A stretch of 64,000 nt of DNA, taken from Anadara kagoshimensis. Its lineage: Eukaryota; Mollusca; Bivalvia; Arcoida; Arcidae. The stretch is from the NCBI GenBank assembly GCA_021292105.1, contig CM037857.1:38850916-38914915 (forward strand). Reading direction: 5' to 3'. Below are positions 1 through 14,618 of this stretch, in pieces. Under the pieces are notes generated by a model. That model ran no database searches and had not been told where the DNA came from. It saw only the letters and a list, made by a program, of their open reading frames with translations. Made by a program: the position numbers and the translations under genes. Within the stretch, counting starts at the first letter, position 1. The number at the start of each line of letters is the position of its first letter.

Positions 1-67
1 CCAGCTGACATTTATTGCTCAGGCCTTGCATAAAGCCATCAACACCATACAACCCAAGGATCAGAAG
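1..67 (+). CDS. EIF3A: EIF3A exon (first in window, 5' partial)
   Basis: Codons run from base 2 ([14 protein letters not shown]...DQK) and end in phase 0 before donor GTATGT at 68. Base 1 is the last base of an earlier codon. This corresponds to the region just before the long coiled coil. Confidence 0.9.
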
Positions 68-3000
68 GTATGTCATATTGACAGAAATTTTATCTTAGAT
101 AAATAAATATATTAGCTCTGGTGTTTATTCTAGAAGAGGCCATGGGCCATTGATACCTTAGTTTGCCAAATGACTCATTATTAATTATTTAACATTACAT
201 GAATGCAAAAATATAGATATTATGATGTTTTAGAGAAATAAGATGGAAGTTTTTGAAAATGGTCCCTTCTCAAAAATCCTTGACTGAACACTCAGTTTCT
301 GAACTAGTAATAATTGACAGGCCTTAGAAAATTTTTTGTTCTTGCCATTATTAATTATTATAAAATAAATTTTTTTCGCATGACACTTAGATTTTGGAGT
401 CATACTTCAATTCTTTTGCATCTTTAGAATAATTTCATTTTCCTGACTTTTCTCTTGAAGATTGTTCTTTGGAATGTCAAAGTGGATACAGAGAAAAAAT
501 CATTATCTTGCACTATCAAATTTGAAATTTATACTTGGCACCAGACGAGAATTGCTGATCATGTACAATATTTCAGTTCAGCGCTTTTATTTTCTATCAT
601 TTATTTGATTTTATGTATTTAGGTACAGAGAGATGAGCTGAAAGGTCAGATAGCCAACAATTACAGAATGACTTCCAGGAAGGAACATCAGCGTATCTTA
701 CAGAGACGACAGATTATTGAAGATCGTAAAGAACAGCTGGAACATCTTAATGATCAGAGGGTTTGTATATTATAATATATATTCCATTTATTTACCATGT
801 CTGTAGTCTCGAGAGTTTAAAGTGATTAACTTTAAAGTTTGGAGATCATGGGTTGAATCCTGGGTCTGGTCCAATCTTTAGACTGATTTGTATGATGTAT
901 TTGCTGAATGCTCACCATTAAAGCTCAATTGGAATGTGGGTTTTAATAACAGGAATATCGTATGAAATAAAAGATTCTATAATTATGTACATGTACATTA
1001 CACACACACTCACTGTATGCTATGTTTAAATTTCAATATAAGCAAAGTTTTGTTTTCTGTGCAGAAATATTTAGTGGTGTTGTACAATGAAACTGAGTTG
1101 GTGGTTCAGATGCTTTTACCTGTCATTTCCCCAAAACTTTATTGCCTTACAAGATTGAAATTGTTCAAATGCATTGATTTCATTGATCTAGGTACTAATC
1201 ATCCCCGTTATCATAATTAACTCTGTTCTTTCATTAAATTCCCAGCTGGGTCTGACCCAAGACTTGAAAGTGGGAAGTGACTTTATTTTCGCCAAGCACT
1301 AAATTTACGAAATGAAAGTCACGGTTCTTTTGAATGGGAACTTAAAATAAACGAGGTCCCATGTCACCATGGGCTTGGCAGGCTAAAGAAACCTGCTGTA
1401 TAATGCCATCAGCGCAACGCACAGGCAAAATTTCTGCACCTTCGCCTATAGCTGGCGACGTCTCGATATAAGTGAAATATTCTTGACTGGGACGTTAAAC
1501 ACCATTACTCAATTCAACTCTTTCATTAAATTAAGTCATATGAAGTAATATGTAATGCAAAACATATCTTCAAAATGTAACTTAGTGGAAGTAGCTGACA
1601 AACTTAATCCAAATCTGAATAGGTAACAGACAACTTTCGTCACCATGATAGCTTTTTAGAAACCTCTGTTAATTGGATAAATGTTGTGTTGTAGGAAAGA
1701 GAGGAGATGGAACAAGCTGAAGAGCAAAAGAAGAAAGCATATGAAGCAGAAATGGCTAGATTGGACAGAGAAGCCAAGGAAAGAGAGAGACAGAGGAAAA
1801 TAGAGGAACATAAAGAAATTCAAAAGAAACATGCCATGGAAAGAATAGAACAGTTGAAGAAAACAGATATAGGTGCTAAAGTTCTACAGAATCTTGATGA
1901 AGAGGTGCGACTTTTTTGCAATGTTTTATGTTGATTTAGTATTGAGTCCGGGATTCTGAATCATAAAATTGCTACTATGTAAAATCACATGGCAGAGGTT
2001 AGATAAACTCCAATAACTGTAAAGAAAAGAAAAAAAATTATAAAAATTAAATTGTTCATGAAGATTTGGGAGCAAAGGGGGGTCAAATTTTAGACAATAG
2101 CTTGGGCAGTAGAAATATAAATTTTTCATATAACTGTTGATAACATTTAAAACTGATTAAAATTTAAATTAGAATTGAAACTAAAATTGTTAACTAGACA
2201 TATAGCAAAATATTTCTTGTTGTTAAATTCATAATATTTTGTTGATAGGTTTTGGCCAGTCTAGATGTGGATGACATTATGGCTAAACAAGTTGAACAGC
2301 TAGAGAAGGAGAAGAAAGAATTGATGGAACGACTCAAGAATCAAGAAAAGAAGGTAACCTTTATGTGATTTCTTATCAGAAGCAGCGTTTTCTTATTTCA
2401 TTGAAAATTGATGCTTAAAGTGGAGATTGGTCCTACCCCAATAATGTAGTTACATCGATTCTTCTAGGGTTGAAGTGCAGGCAAAACAAACTCTGACAAC
2501 TCTGTACAATACTAAGTGGTACTTTTCCATTTGTAGACAAACACATACAAATTTGTACATGTAATAGACTGGTCAATATCAATTTTATAAAGCAATTAAT
2601 ATGATTGTATAGTTATCATCAATAAGTTTGATCACAATATGAATTTTAAAAAAAATTATCATAGTGCACTTTAAAGCATATTCTAATGCAAAGATTTTGT
2701 AAACAGGATTTTGATTGGACCCCGACCGCAGTAAAATCTACGTTTTACGGTCGGAATTATGACGTCGCGTGCTGTCTAGACTACGATTACGTCATGTATT
2801 CCTACACGCCGGTACACGTGCTTTTGTTTACAAAACGTAATGACTTAATTCATCGTTGTAAACAAAGATTTTGTTATATTTAAATACCATAATATTTATT
2901 CGGCATCTGTATTTCGAACAATATAATTATATTACCTATAGATATCGGTGCTTTAGTGATAGAACTATATTTGTGTTGTGGCGCAACGATACAGGTCTGT

Positions 3001-6000
3001 ACTAAACAATGTCTAACTGTAGCATCGGAAATCTTCATTTATTCAATGAATTTGATCATTATTTTTTTATTCGCGAATGATCTTGATCATTCTCGAATTT
3101 AGCTGTTACATGCAGATTTCTCAACCCGAATATTCTTCCGTTACAGATAATCAACTCTCTCTCGTATGTAGGTTCAAAGTTGAAATAAAGGTAGATAACT
3201 CAAATTTTGAATGCAGGTTATGGACGTTTCGCCCAAATATTAATATTTTCCGCCCCAACTATATTCTCCGCTTTATCATACCTGCCAACCCTCCCGATCA
3301 GGGATTGAGATTAACGGGCGCCCAGTTTTTCGCTCTGGGCGATAAATGTATCATACACAGGTCGCCCAGGGCTGCCAGGTGGCGATTAGAATTTTCAGTT
3401 CGGTGTATTTGACATTCCGATCCGTTTACCGATTTCCTGTTTATATTTCTGACTGGCGACAATAATAGTAAAATTGAAAAATGGGTATCATATAGTTAAC
3501 AAGTGTAAATGGACCGGTGTTCCGACCGGAATTCAAATACGGTGCCATTTCGTTTCCTTTTCTGATATTTATGTATAAAATGATACTTCTGGCTTTCTGC
3601 CATGTGGAAATTTTTAGGAGCATCGACTCCAAAGGCTAAACAAGGACCTGCGGAAAAACGAAAGTACTATCAAGAGTATGATAAGTCCAAACGCATCGGA
3701 GCATATAAAAAGCCATGGGAAGATGGCAGGCCTTGGTTGTATGATACGCAGGACGGAATGAAGTGTGCCGATTGTGTAGAGTTCGACAGGAAAAAAATCT
3801 GTATTTACCGAGGGTTGCACTAGTTATAAACTTGACAGTGTAAATAAACATGACATTTCTGAATCTCACAAACAGGCCCAAGCCTTTAGTAATGCAAAAC
3901 AAGTACCTGCTAATAAATCAAAATCTGCCAAAATTATACAGTCATTGACATTGGCAGTACCTATAGATCAACATTTTCTGCAAAACCATTCGTCAATGTA
4001 ATTGCAGATGTTGAATATCGAAAAGTAAAGCAAGGGATAGAATAATCCAAAGGTATATGCCTGATATATTCAGATCAACCATCACTCTTGACAGTTCATT
4101 GTATGGCTCATCGAAAAGTTAAGCTCAATCCCTGCTGATGTGAGGAGTCTCCCCATATTAAGACAAAAATTTTGGAATTTTGTGCTATCCTTAAAAAATT
4201 ATAAATTGATTAGAGTGAAATTTGGGATAGAGATCACTTTGTAGAGTGGTCATCTGTCAACTACATTTTTATCATGTACAGAACCTTTGTAGAGGGGTCA
4301 CCTGTCAAACCCAGTCAGCGGGATCCTAACGGCCACCCGATTGAAAAAATTGTTGTTTACAAGATTTACTAAAATTATGCTGGTCTCGGGAATAAAAAGT
4401 CTTCCAAAAATTATCGAATTCTTAAAACACAACTCTGGTGATATAAATAATAATAAAATAATAGTTAATTTTTTCAAGTTATTAATTTATTTAAAAAATA
4501 TCCTCAATCATGACATGAAAGATATCAGAAGCTTATTAGCTCACCTGAGCCAAAGGCTCAGATGAACAATTGTCATCTATCTTCATCCGTCTTGTATAAA
4601 CTTTTTAGCTCACCTGAGCCAAAGGCTCAGATGTGCAATTGCCATCTATCTTCGTCCGATGTGCGTCATGTATAAACTTTTCACATTTTTTATCAATTCC
4701 TCCAAAACTACAGAGCCAAATTGGATGATATTTGACAGTAATGGTCAAGTAAGGGGTTTTCAGATTTGCACAAATGCAAGGATTATGTCCCCTTGGGGCC
4801 CCATAAAGGGGAAATTTGTGAAAATCTTAAAAAATCATCTGCTCTGAACCTACAAGAGATATAACTTAGATATTTCATGTAAAACACTATGGGCACCTAG
4901 TTTTAGATTTGCACATATTGTAGCTTTAGGGGCCAAAATGAGATAATGGCAAGGTACTTGAGGGGGAAATTGCAAAATTAATGTATTTGTCAATATATTT
5001 GAAAACTATAAGCTTTTTGTATGGGCATCATCATCATGTGTATTGGAATACTGTAGGCATTTGCACAACGGTCATTTTGATATATGAATAGAGGTCATAA
5101 GTTCAAAGGTCAAGGTCATAGATGTAAACGAATACTGAAATGGTTAATTATCTCAAAAACTTTGAACTCTTTGTGTAGGCATGTATATTAGAATATTGTA
5201 GGCATTTGCCTTACGGTCATTTCCATATATGAACGAAGGTCATAGGTTCAAAGGTCAAGGTCATAGATGCAAACAAATACTGAAATGGTGAATTATCTCA
5301 AAAATGATAAACTTTCTCTATAGGCATGTATATCAGAATGTTATAGGCATTTACACAATGTTCATTTTGATATATGAATGTAGGTCATAGGTCTAATGGT
5401 CAAGGTTATAGATGCAAATGAATACTGAAATGATTAATTGTCTTAAAAACTATAAACTTTTTGTATAGGCATATATGTTAAAATATTGTAGGTATTGGCC
5501 TAACGATCATTTTGATATATGAATGAAGGACATAAGTTTAAAAGTCAAGGTCACTGATGCAAACAAATACTGACATGGTTAATTATCTCAAAAACTATAA
5601 ACTTTTTGTATAGGCTTCTAAATTGTAGGTATTGACCTAATATTCATTGCGATATTTAGATTAAGGTCATGGGTTCAAATTTTTCTTTACCTTTTTAGTT
5701 GTTTATAAACAATATATTGTAGCTAGATTTCAGATATATTATATGTAGCACTCTTATGACTAGTTATGTTATAATACATTTGCAAAAAATCCTTACATAT
5801 AATTGGCCCTTACTGCTGAAAATTTATTTGGACATTCTCTTTAATTAATGTCAATGACCATTGAACCTCTGCATGAGATATGTACTCAGCTGCATGTGAG
5901 CATTAAGGCTCATGGACCTCTTGTTTAATATTAGGGTCGCCATGACGATGGAAGTAACTTTGACCATCCTTGATGGTTCCATACATGCATTTATTCGGAT

Positions 6001-9000
6001 TGAACTATTTCCTACATGAATCCTTAATATTGGTCCAATGTGTGAATATTAAAACAGCCCCATGCTCATAGTCTGCACATTGCACACTACATGAACCCGC
6101 TATGTTGTGTTGGGAGCAATGCAAGGTGAACATAACAACCTCCTTTCAGTTACCTGACAACTTCATATACCTGACACTACATTGATGGAGACACTGAACT
6201 CCCTGTCTTTCTAATCTTTCGCGAATTTTAGTACTTTCAGTACTTTGATTTGATTTGCATTAGAATGGAGATAACTATGTTACATTTGAAGAGTTCCGAC
6301 CGTAAAACGTGGATTTTACTGTCGCAAATACCGTTTACCTGGCTCCGCAAGCGTCGCCAGGTAGAACTTATTTTGCGACAGTAAAATCCACGTTTTACGG
6401 TCGGAACTCTTCAAATGTAACATAGTTATCTCCTAATTATACATACAGTATGCCTAGAAGTGTTACTGCTGTTATCAGTATTAATTGTTACAGTAGTGTC
6501 AATCTGGGCAGAGAGTAATGAGTTGGTTCTCCACAAGTAACATTTAATCTGTAATGTGTACTTACTATATACCAACTGACACAACTGAATTTTAACATGC
6601 ATCTTATATTTACCTGTAAATATTTAAAGGATAAGAAATATCATTTTACAACTCATTAATCATTACAAAAAACCAAACTGAATCTTATTATAAGTTTATT
6701 TTTCGCAAATATTTTATTATACACCCAGCAACAAAGTAGTGGGGAGTGTAATGTTTTTGTTCTGTCGGGTCATTTTCACTCTGGTCGGCTCCATATCTTG
6801 CATTCCCACATGGATTTTAATGAAACTTGGTACAAATATAAACCAGCATGTTCCATGAACCATGTTTTATTAGAAAAAACAAAGGTCAAGGTCATGACGA
6901 TGATAGATATGCGAGCTTACTTCTGGTATATATTTGTGAAATATTTTTTTCGGAAAATAAGTGAGATTCATTATACATGTATATGATGTAATTAAAACAT
7001 GATAAATATTTCATCAGATTAGTTGATAAGTCAGGAAATATATAAATAAAAAGCCTATTTATTGTTCATAATTTTTAATGAGTCCAATTCTCAGGGGGAA
7101 AAAAATTATGATAGTAAATGTTACATGCAATATTTAAAATATAATGAAAAAGTAATTTAGAATTTATATTTAATGTGCCTAGAAGTGTTACTGCTGCCAA
7201 CAGTATTAATTGTTACAGTAGTGTCAATCTGGGCAGAGAATAACGAGTTGGTTCTCCACAAGTAACATTTAATCTGTAATGTGTACTTACTTAATACCAG
7301 CTGACACAACTGAATTTTTACATGCATGTGTAATTTACCTGTAAGAATAAAAATTATCTTTTTACAACACAATAATCATTACAAAAAAAGAGAACCACAT
7401 TGAATCTTATTAGATTATTATATACCCAGCAACAAAGTAGTGCGAGTGTAATGTTTTTGTCTTGCCCGTCAGTCACATTGGTGTCTGCTCCTTATATTCT
7501 TTTTTCCTACATGGATTTTAATGAAACTTTGTACAATTATAAACCAGGGTGCAGCATGTGCCATGAACCATGTTTCATTTTCAAAATCAAAAGTCAAGGT
7601 CATGAGGATGATATAGAATTGGGGTGAATATGCGTTCTTGCTCAATTCCCTTCTTGTTACTGTTAGGTAAATTGGATGTTACAAAGAAACTTGGTACAAA
7701 TTTGTGAAATAAAAATTGTTGGAAAATAAGTGATATTCAATATATTTGGTGTAATTAATACATGACAAATACTTCATAGGATTAGTTAATAAGTATAACC
7801 TATTTTCTTTTTCATAATTTTTAATGGCTCCAGTTCTCTGGGAAAGAAATTTATGGCAGTAAATGTTGAATTTACAGTCTTTTTAGATGAAGGCAATATG
7901 CATGCAATATTTAACATGAAGTGAAAAAAAATTATTTAGAATTTGTAATAAATATGCCTAGAAGTGTTACTGCTGTTATCATCATTATTGTTACAGCAGT
8001 GTCAATCTGGGCAGAGAATAACGAGTTGGTTCTCCACAAGTAACATTTAATCTGTAATGTGTACTTACTTAACACTAACTGACACAACTGAATTTTTACA
8101 TGCATGTTTTATTTACATGTAAATATTTAAAATATGAAAAATATCAAAATATCATTACACAACACAATATCAGGGCTCCAAGTAGGATTTGGTTTTCACT
8201 AGCCTTCTGGCTACCATGTTTTATTTTTACTAGCCAAGGCCAAAATTTACTAGCCAGGGTTAAATATTTTGGTCGCCAAAACAAAAGTTCCCCGTGATCA
8301 TGCAATGATACAAAAAAGCTGAATTTGTAAAACTTTTAATTCAAATTGAAAGCATAATAAAATTTGACAAATAACTGTGTGCCAGCGGAAGTCGCATATC
8401 ATCACTGTCATCAAGATCCAGATCATAACAAAGTCTTCTGGCCATTCTTTGTAGGCCACCTTCATTTTTGTTGACAACAATTGCGCATTCTATACATACA
8501 ACCGAGAAAATTCATTACACCATTTTGCTAAAAACTTTGGCTCGCTTGATGCGGCAGTGGGCATTTGTTGTTCATTATCGGCAACACATTTTGATTTCGG
8601 AATGGATGGTGTGCCGAAACCGAATGAGGACAATTTCCCTTATGTCCTGCTGGCTCGTTTGGCCATGTTGTTTTCTATAGCAATGTGCAATCCGTTGTAC
8701 GTTTGTATATTAGCAAGGATTATCATAAGTTACAAGCGTTTGTGTGACCTGCATAACACAGACGGGGTTCCTGTGTATATGAGCAGGGGCTATAAACAAA
8801 CTGTATACAACACTAGCAGCCGAGGTGTACCAAATTACATTGTTTACATGATCATCTTGTGGCTAAAAACGATGTTTACATGATCATCTCCTGGTTATAA
8901 AACAATCTTTTCAGTACAAAAAATAAATTTTCGGTCGCAGCCTCTGTATTTATTGATCGCCGTTTGGCGAGTGCATCAGAAATTTACTAGCCATATCTGA

Positions 9001-12000
9001 TTTTTAGTCGCATATGCGAGTAATTTACTCGCTACTTGGAGCCCTGAATATTCATTACTAATATGAACAAAATTGAATCTTTTTATTAGTGTATTTTTTT
9101 TATGTACACTATATTATACCTCTGCAACACACTTGTGGAGGGTATAATGTTTTTGTCCTGCCTGTCAGTCTCATTGGTGTGTGTGCCGTATCTCTTACAT
9201 TCTTGCATAGATTTTAATGAAACTTGGTACTAATGAAAACCAGCATACGGATGTATCATGAACCATATTTTGTTAAAAAGGTCAAGGTTATGGCAGGGGG
9301 GGGGGGGGGGTATGTGAGCTTTCTCACTTGTGCTCTTGTTCGTCATAATTTAGTGGATTATGTTACCACATAGTTCTCGGTATAAATTTGTGAACTAAAA
9401 GTTGTTCGAAAATAAATGATTCTCTGTATGTGTGACAAAATTATTACATTTTATGAGATTGGTTGATAAGTTAAGAAATTCATGAATTAAGATTCTTACC
9501 TAGTAATTTTCTAATGCCTAATTTTATAATGGTTTCAGTAATCATGAAAATATTGTAGTGTCAGTGAATGGTACTGGTAAATTATCAAATGTATTTATAT
9601 GAACGCATTTACATGCAATATTTAAAATGAAGTAAAAATAAAACTTTTACATGTATTTAGAATTTGTAATACATATGCCTAGAAGTGTTACTGCTGTTAT
9701 CATCATTATTGTTACAGCAGTGTCAATCTGGGCAGAGAGTAACGAGTTGGTTCTCCACAAGTAACATTTAATCTGTAATGTGTACTTACTTAATACCAAC
9801 TGACACTTTGTCAATATTCATGGAATTAAAAGTTGTGTTTGGAAGTATGCTGAAATAATAACTAATCTGAATTAGAAATCTTGATGCTTTCTATTAGAAA
9901 TTTTCAAACATATACCAAGTATAACTGAAAATTCACTGATCTTTGTTTGACGGACTGGTCCAAATTTCGAACTATAAATCAAAGATAAGAAATGATCTAT
10001 TAAAAATTTAGTTGTATGTGTACCATGTGATACTCCATACATTTCTGCAAAACTTTCTTCCATGGAGATGGTGTCACTTCAGTTTACATTTTTCTGTAAA
10101 ATATACATAATTGCGAGAAATTTCAACGTAAATGTTTTCCAAAACTTTCCGCACAAACGTATTTATCAAGTGGTAAGCTGGCAAACTCCATTAAGTTTCC
10201 CTAACTTTTGATCACTCAAACACCAATACCTCATGTATTTGTTCAATACCTCATGTATCTGTTTACTTGAGAAAGCCTGGTTTGTGCATTTTGACAGTGA
10301 AACAAATAGCTGTTGTTTATTTCTTAAAATATTTGATCTTGTTTTACAGATTGACTTTTTTGCTCGGGCCAAAAGGTTAGAAGAGATACCATTATTGAAA
10401 GGACAATATGATAAAGAGAAGGTTGTGAACAGAGAGTTCTGGGAGCAACAAGAAGCAGAAAGGGTAATACTTTACATCTTAATTTACATATTACATGCAC
10501 AATGAAGGCTGAATGTGAAAATTATGTATTCTGTTATATCATGTATGTAAGTTTTCTGTCTACCACACACAAATCTTTTATGTCACCATACTAAAGGTAT
10601 CATATTCGATTGCATTTCTTCTTCATGAAAGCCAATGTATTATAAACTAAAACTGATGGGATAGAAAAATATAAATCCTGGTTTCTGGCTGTATTGCGTC
10701 CATTTTGCAAGGAAGAATTGCCAATGATTCTGGAAATTCAATTTTTGATGAATTTGTCATCACATTCTCTTTTGCATCTGAAATTTGTTTTGGGAATGGA
10801 TTTTACTTTATATACATTTTATGTGTTATATTTTATCAAATTTGTAGAAAATATTTAAGGATGAGGCAGCCAGTCTGTTACTGCAACTGTCAAATCAACT
10901 TGTATTACAATTGTCTTCTATTTGGTATTAGTAGCTTTGTACATTGTTACATAGAAATTTGTGAGGCACTCGCACACTTTTGATTGGCATGTTACAGTCT
11001 GTCCAAATTTAAAACCAAGTTTCTGTGTTCAGTAAAACATCCTATTTTTTCACAGAATATTGAGGTTTACCAGAATGATGTGTGTAGCTTGCTCATTTGT
11101 TTGTCATACAGAACATATGGAGACTGTGTGATGTATTGTGAGCAGACATTAAATGTTGGTTGTCAATAAATGATATTCTTGATAAAATATTGTTCACTAA
11201 AGCCAACAGACATTTAGTTAAAAAAAAAAATTTTATTTAAAACTTGATTGCGTTCGTTCTAGAAGAGGACCATGGGACCATTGATCTCTTATTTTGCCAA
11301 ATTATTATCCCATTGTTAAGGTCCTGACTTACTTGACTTATGTCCATCTCTCCTTGTGGAGAATTGGGCCAGATATCTTTCTCCTCCAAGAATCTCTATT
11401 GGCAGCTACATGTATTTTAGCAGCTTCACTCCATGTCCCAAGTCCAAAATCTGATCTTTCTCTTTCAACAGTCCTGCGCCAGGTCTCCTTCTGCCGCCCT
11501 CTTCTTCTCTTTCCTTCTGCTGGTGTCCATTGCAGAGCAATCCTTGGATGTTCTTGTTAAGGTCCTAGTGGGCCATATTTAAAATTATATGAATGCAAAA
11601 ATATTGATGGTATGGTATTTTAGAGGAAAGATTTTGAAAATGTTCCCTTCTGAAAAATCCTAGAATGAACACTGCTTAATCCAGTAAAAATCTTTCCATG
11701 TTCCAAAGTATGTGTACATGTTAATGTTTCACTAAACTGTCATGGCAAGGCAATACTTCAGAAATTATAAAAATAGGTAACACTCTCGCTGGGCCATATC
11801 TGACGATACTGGGCCCATTCACAATTTGAAATTTAGTGGTTTTTAAAAACTTGCAACTCTTAAGTTGATTTTTAAGCTACCCAAACACAATATCAAATAA
11901 TATGACCAGCTGCAACACTAGCCCAATCATTGCGACATTTGAACATGTCAATCTATATTCATATTTGAATAACTATTATAGTTTAAGTTTGTTTTTGTTG

Positions 12001-14566
12001 CTGCATTAGTTTGTGTACTTGGATGGCAAAATTTTATTTCTGATAGTAAATAATGAAATGTTTGTTTAGAATTTTTTAAATTGACTGTCTGTATTTATTT
12101 TTTTTTTAGATTGAAAACCTGAAGAAAGACCGAGTATTAGCATTAGAAACTAGAGACAGATTAAGTCGTATGAGGGGAGATAAAGACGAATTTCTTAGTA
12201 GACTTAAAAATCAACGTAAAGAACAGTTCAAGGTAAATACATGTAGTTTTGACCTTCATTCCAGATATTGAACTCGTGTATTGTAAATCGGGGGCGGGTA
12301 ACTTGAAGCAATCTTAAATCTGATTCGTAAGTAGATGATACGACAATCGTAAGTATATACTACGATAGATTTACACGGGTAACTCGAAACGTACTTAACG
12401 CGTACTTAGGATCGCGGTTTATGTGTGGAGTTATGAATTCGTTTCGTTATTATATTCTGCAATATACAACGTTTTTCTTTTACTTCTTCGTAGTTTCTTT
12501 TAATGTTCGGTTACCCCGTTATTACTTTAGACAGTAGAACTTACAAAATAATTAAATGACAGTCAAAAGAAATACGGCAAATTATAAAGTCATTAACTAA
12601 ATAGCAACTGCTTCGAACAGGGTAAAAAAAGGAACACTTGATTACGAAGTGGGCCTGTTGAATTTTGAAAACATTAACCCATAAAATTCAATATACGAAC
12701 ATGAACTAATTATGTAATGTAGTAGTTTGAAAACACAACATACACTTAAATAGGGAAATTTTCAGGGTGAAATTAAATTATAGTTTCCATCGGATCACAT
12801 ACTTTACAAAAAAAATCCAGCACTCGTCTATGTTTTACATTTTTAGTTCACCTGGCCTAAAGGCCATGTGAGCTTTTGCCATCACTCGGCGTCCGTCAGT
12901 CTGTCAGTCCGTCAGTCAGTCTGTCTGTAAACTTTTCACATTTTGGCTATCTCCTCTGAAACCCCTGAACCAATTTTAACCAAACTTTACAGGAATGATG
13001 TATGGAAGGTCCTTTACTTAGATTGCCAAAATTTTTTTGATCCGCCAAAAAACATGGCTGCCAGCGCAGAAGATAGTTTAACATTGGACCCTATGGGAAA
13101 AATGCATTTTTGACTATTTCCTCAGAAATGACTGAAGCAAATTTAACCAAACTTTACAGAAATGGTGTAAGGAAGGTCCTTTACTTAGATTGCCAAAATT
13201 TTTCTGATCTGTCAAAAAACATGGCCGCCAGCGCAGAAGATAGTTTAACATTGGACCCTATGGGAAAAGCATATATTTGCTATCTTCTTTGAAACCGCTG
13301 AGCCAATTTAAACCAAACTTTTCAGGAATAATGTATGCAAGGTCATTTACTAAGATTGCCCAAATTTTTCTGATCCGCCAAAAAAATGGCCGCCAGGTCC
13401 AAACAAAGTTTAACATTGGGCCCTATGGGAAAACGCACATTTTGGCTATCTCCTCTGAAACGACTGAAGCGAATTCAATTAAACTTTACAGGAATAATGT
13501 ATGGAAGGTCTTTTGCAAAGATTGCCGAAATTTTTCTGATCCGCCTAAAAATATGGCTGCCAGCGGGGAACATAGTTTAACATTGGACCCTATGGGAAAA
13601 ACACATTTTGGCTATCTCCTCTGAAACTTTTGAAGCGAACTTTACCAAAATTTAGAGAAATGATATATTGGAGGTCCTTTACATAGATTGCCAAAATTTT
13701 TCTGATTGGCCAAAAAACATGGCTGCCAGAGCAAAAGGTAGTTTAACATGGGATCCTATGGGAAAAACGCATTTTGGCTATCTCCTCAGAAATGACTGAA
13801 GCGAATTTAACCAAACTTTACAGGAATGATGTATAAAAGGTCCTTTACATAGATTGCCAAAATTTTTCTGATCTGACATAAAACATGGCTGCCAGTGGAG
13901 AACATTGTTTCACATTGGACCCTATAAGAAAAGCATATATTTGCTATTTCATTTGAAGCTACTAAAGCAAATTGAATCAAACTTTACAGGAATGATGTAT
14001 GGATGGTTCTTTACTTAGATTGTGGACATTTTTTTGATCTGCCAAAAAAGATGGCTGCCAGCACAGAACATAGTTTAACCCTATGGGAATAGCATATATT
14101 TGCTATCTCCTCTAAAGCTACTGAAGCAAATTGAACCAAACTTTATGGGAATGATGTATGGAAGGTCCTTTACTTAGATTGACAAATTCAAATTGCCCGT
14201 TTCATTTACAATAAAGGCAAAACACTTTCAAAATCTTGGAAGCGGAAATTTCATTGGACAATAAATGTTACAGCAATGGCTCATTCACATATGCCCCTAA
14301 ACAGTGTTTCCTCAGATCTCCCACTCCGCGCCTATATCAAAAATGGGGGAGCAAGTGAGAGATGTGATTTTAATCAGATTGAAAAAACTGTGAATGGTAC
14401 ATGTAGTTCTACAGTGATTTCCTTAGCCATTCTGTCTGATATAAACAGTGCATTTTTTCATCACTGGAATACAAATTTGCTTTAAAAGCATTTTAGTCGG
14501 GTGAGCGATACAGGCTCAGCCACACAGAGCCTCTGGTTGCATTTAGTTTCACCGATACTTCCAATG

Positions 14567-14618
<52 letters not shown>

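Larger units (their letters stand above)
2354..10349 (+). other. EIF3A intron 4 (8.0 kb), repeat-filled
   Basis: Contents in order: 2680-2880 fragment sharing CGTTTTACGGTCGGAA with the foldback at 6267; 3602-3995 ZNF862-like relic; 4534-5927 Helentron-like element; 6267-6433 foldback; 6450-9830 tandem array with an inserted TIR element. 9830-10340 shows nothing recognisable. Confidence 0.7.

Noticed and set aside
8557-8883. 108-codon ORF inside the CAGGG transposon
   Set aside because: No transposase or other domain; the element appears non-autonomous.
13110-13624. ORFs of 60-115 codons with repeated [10 protein letters not shown] / MAASAEDS words
   Set aside because: Translation of the 167-bp minisatellite; periodic because the DNA is tandem.
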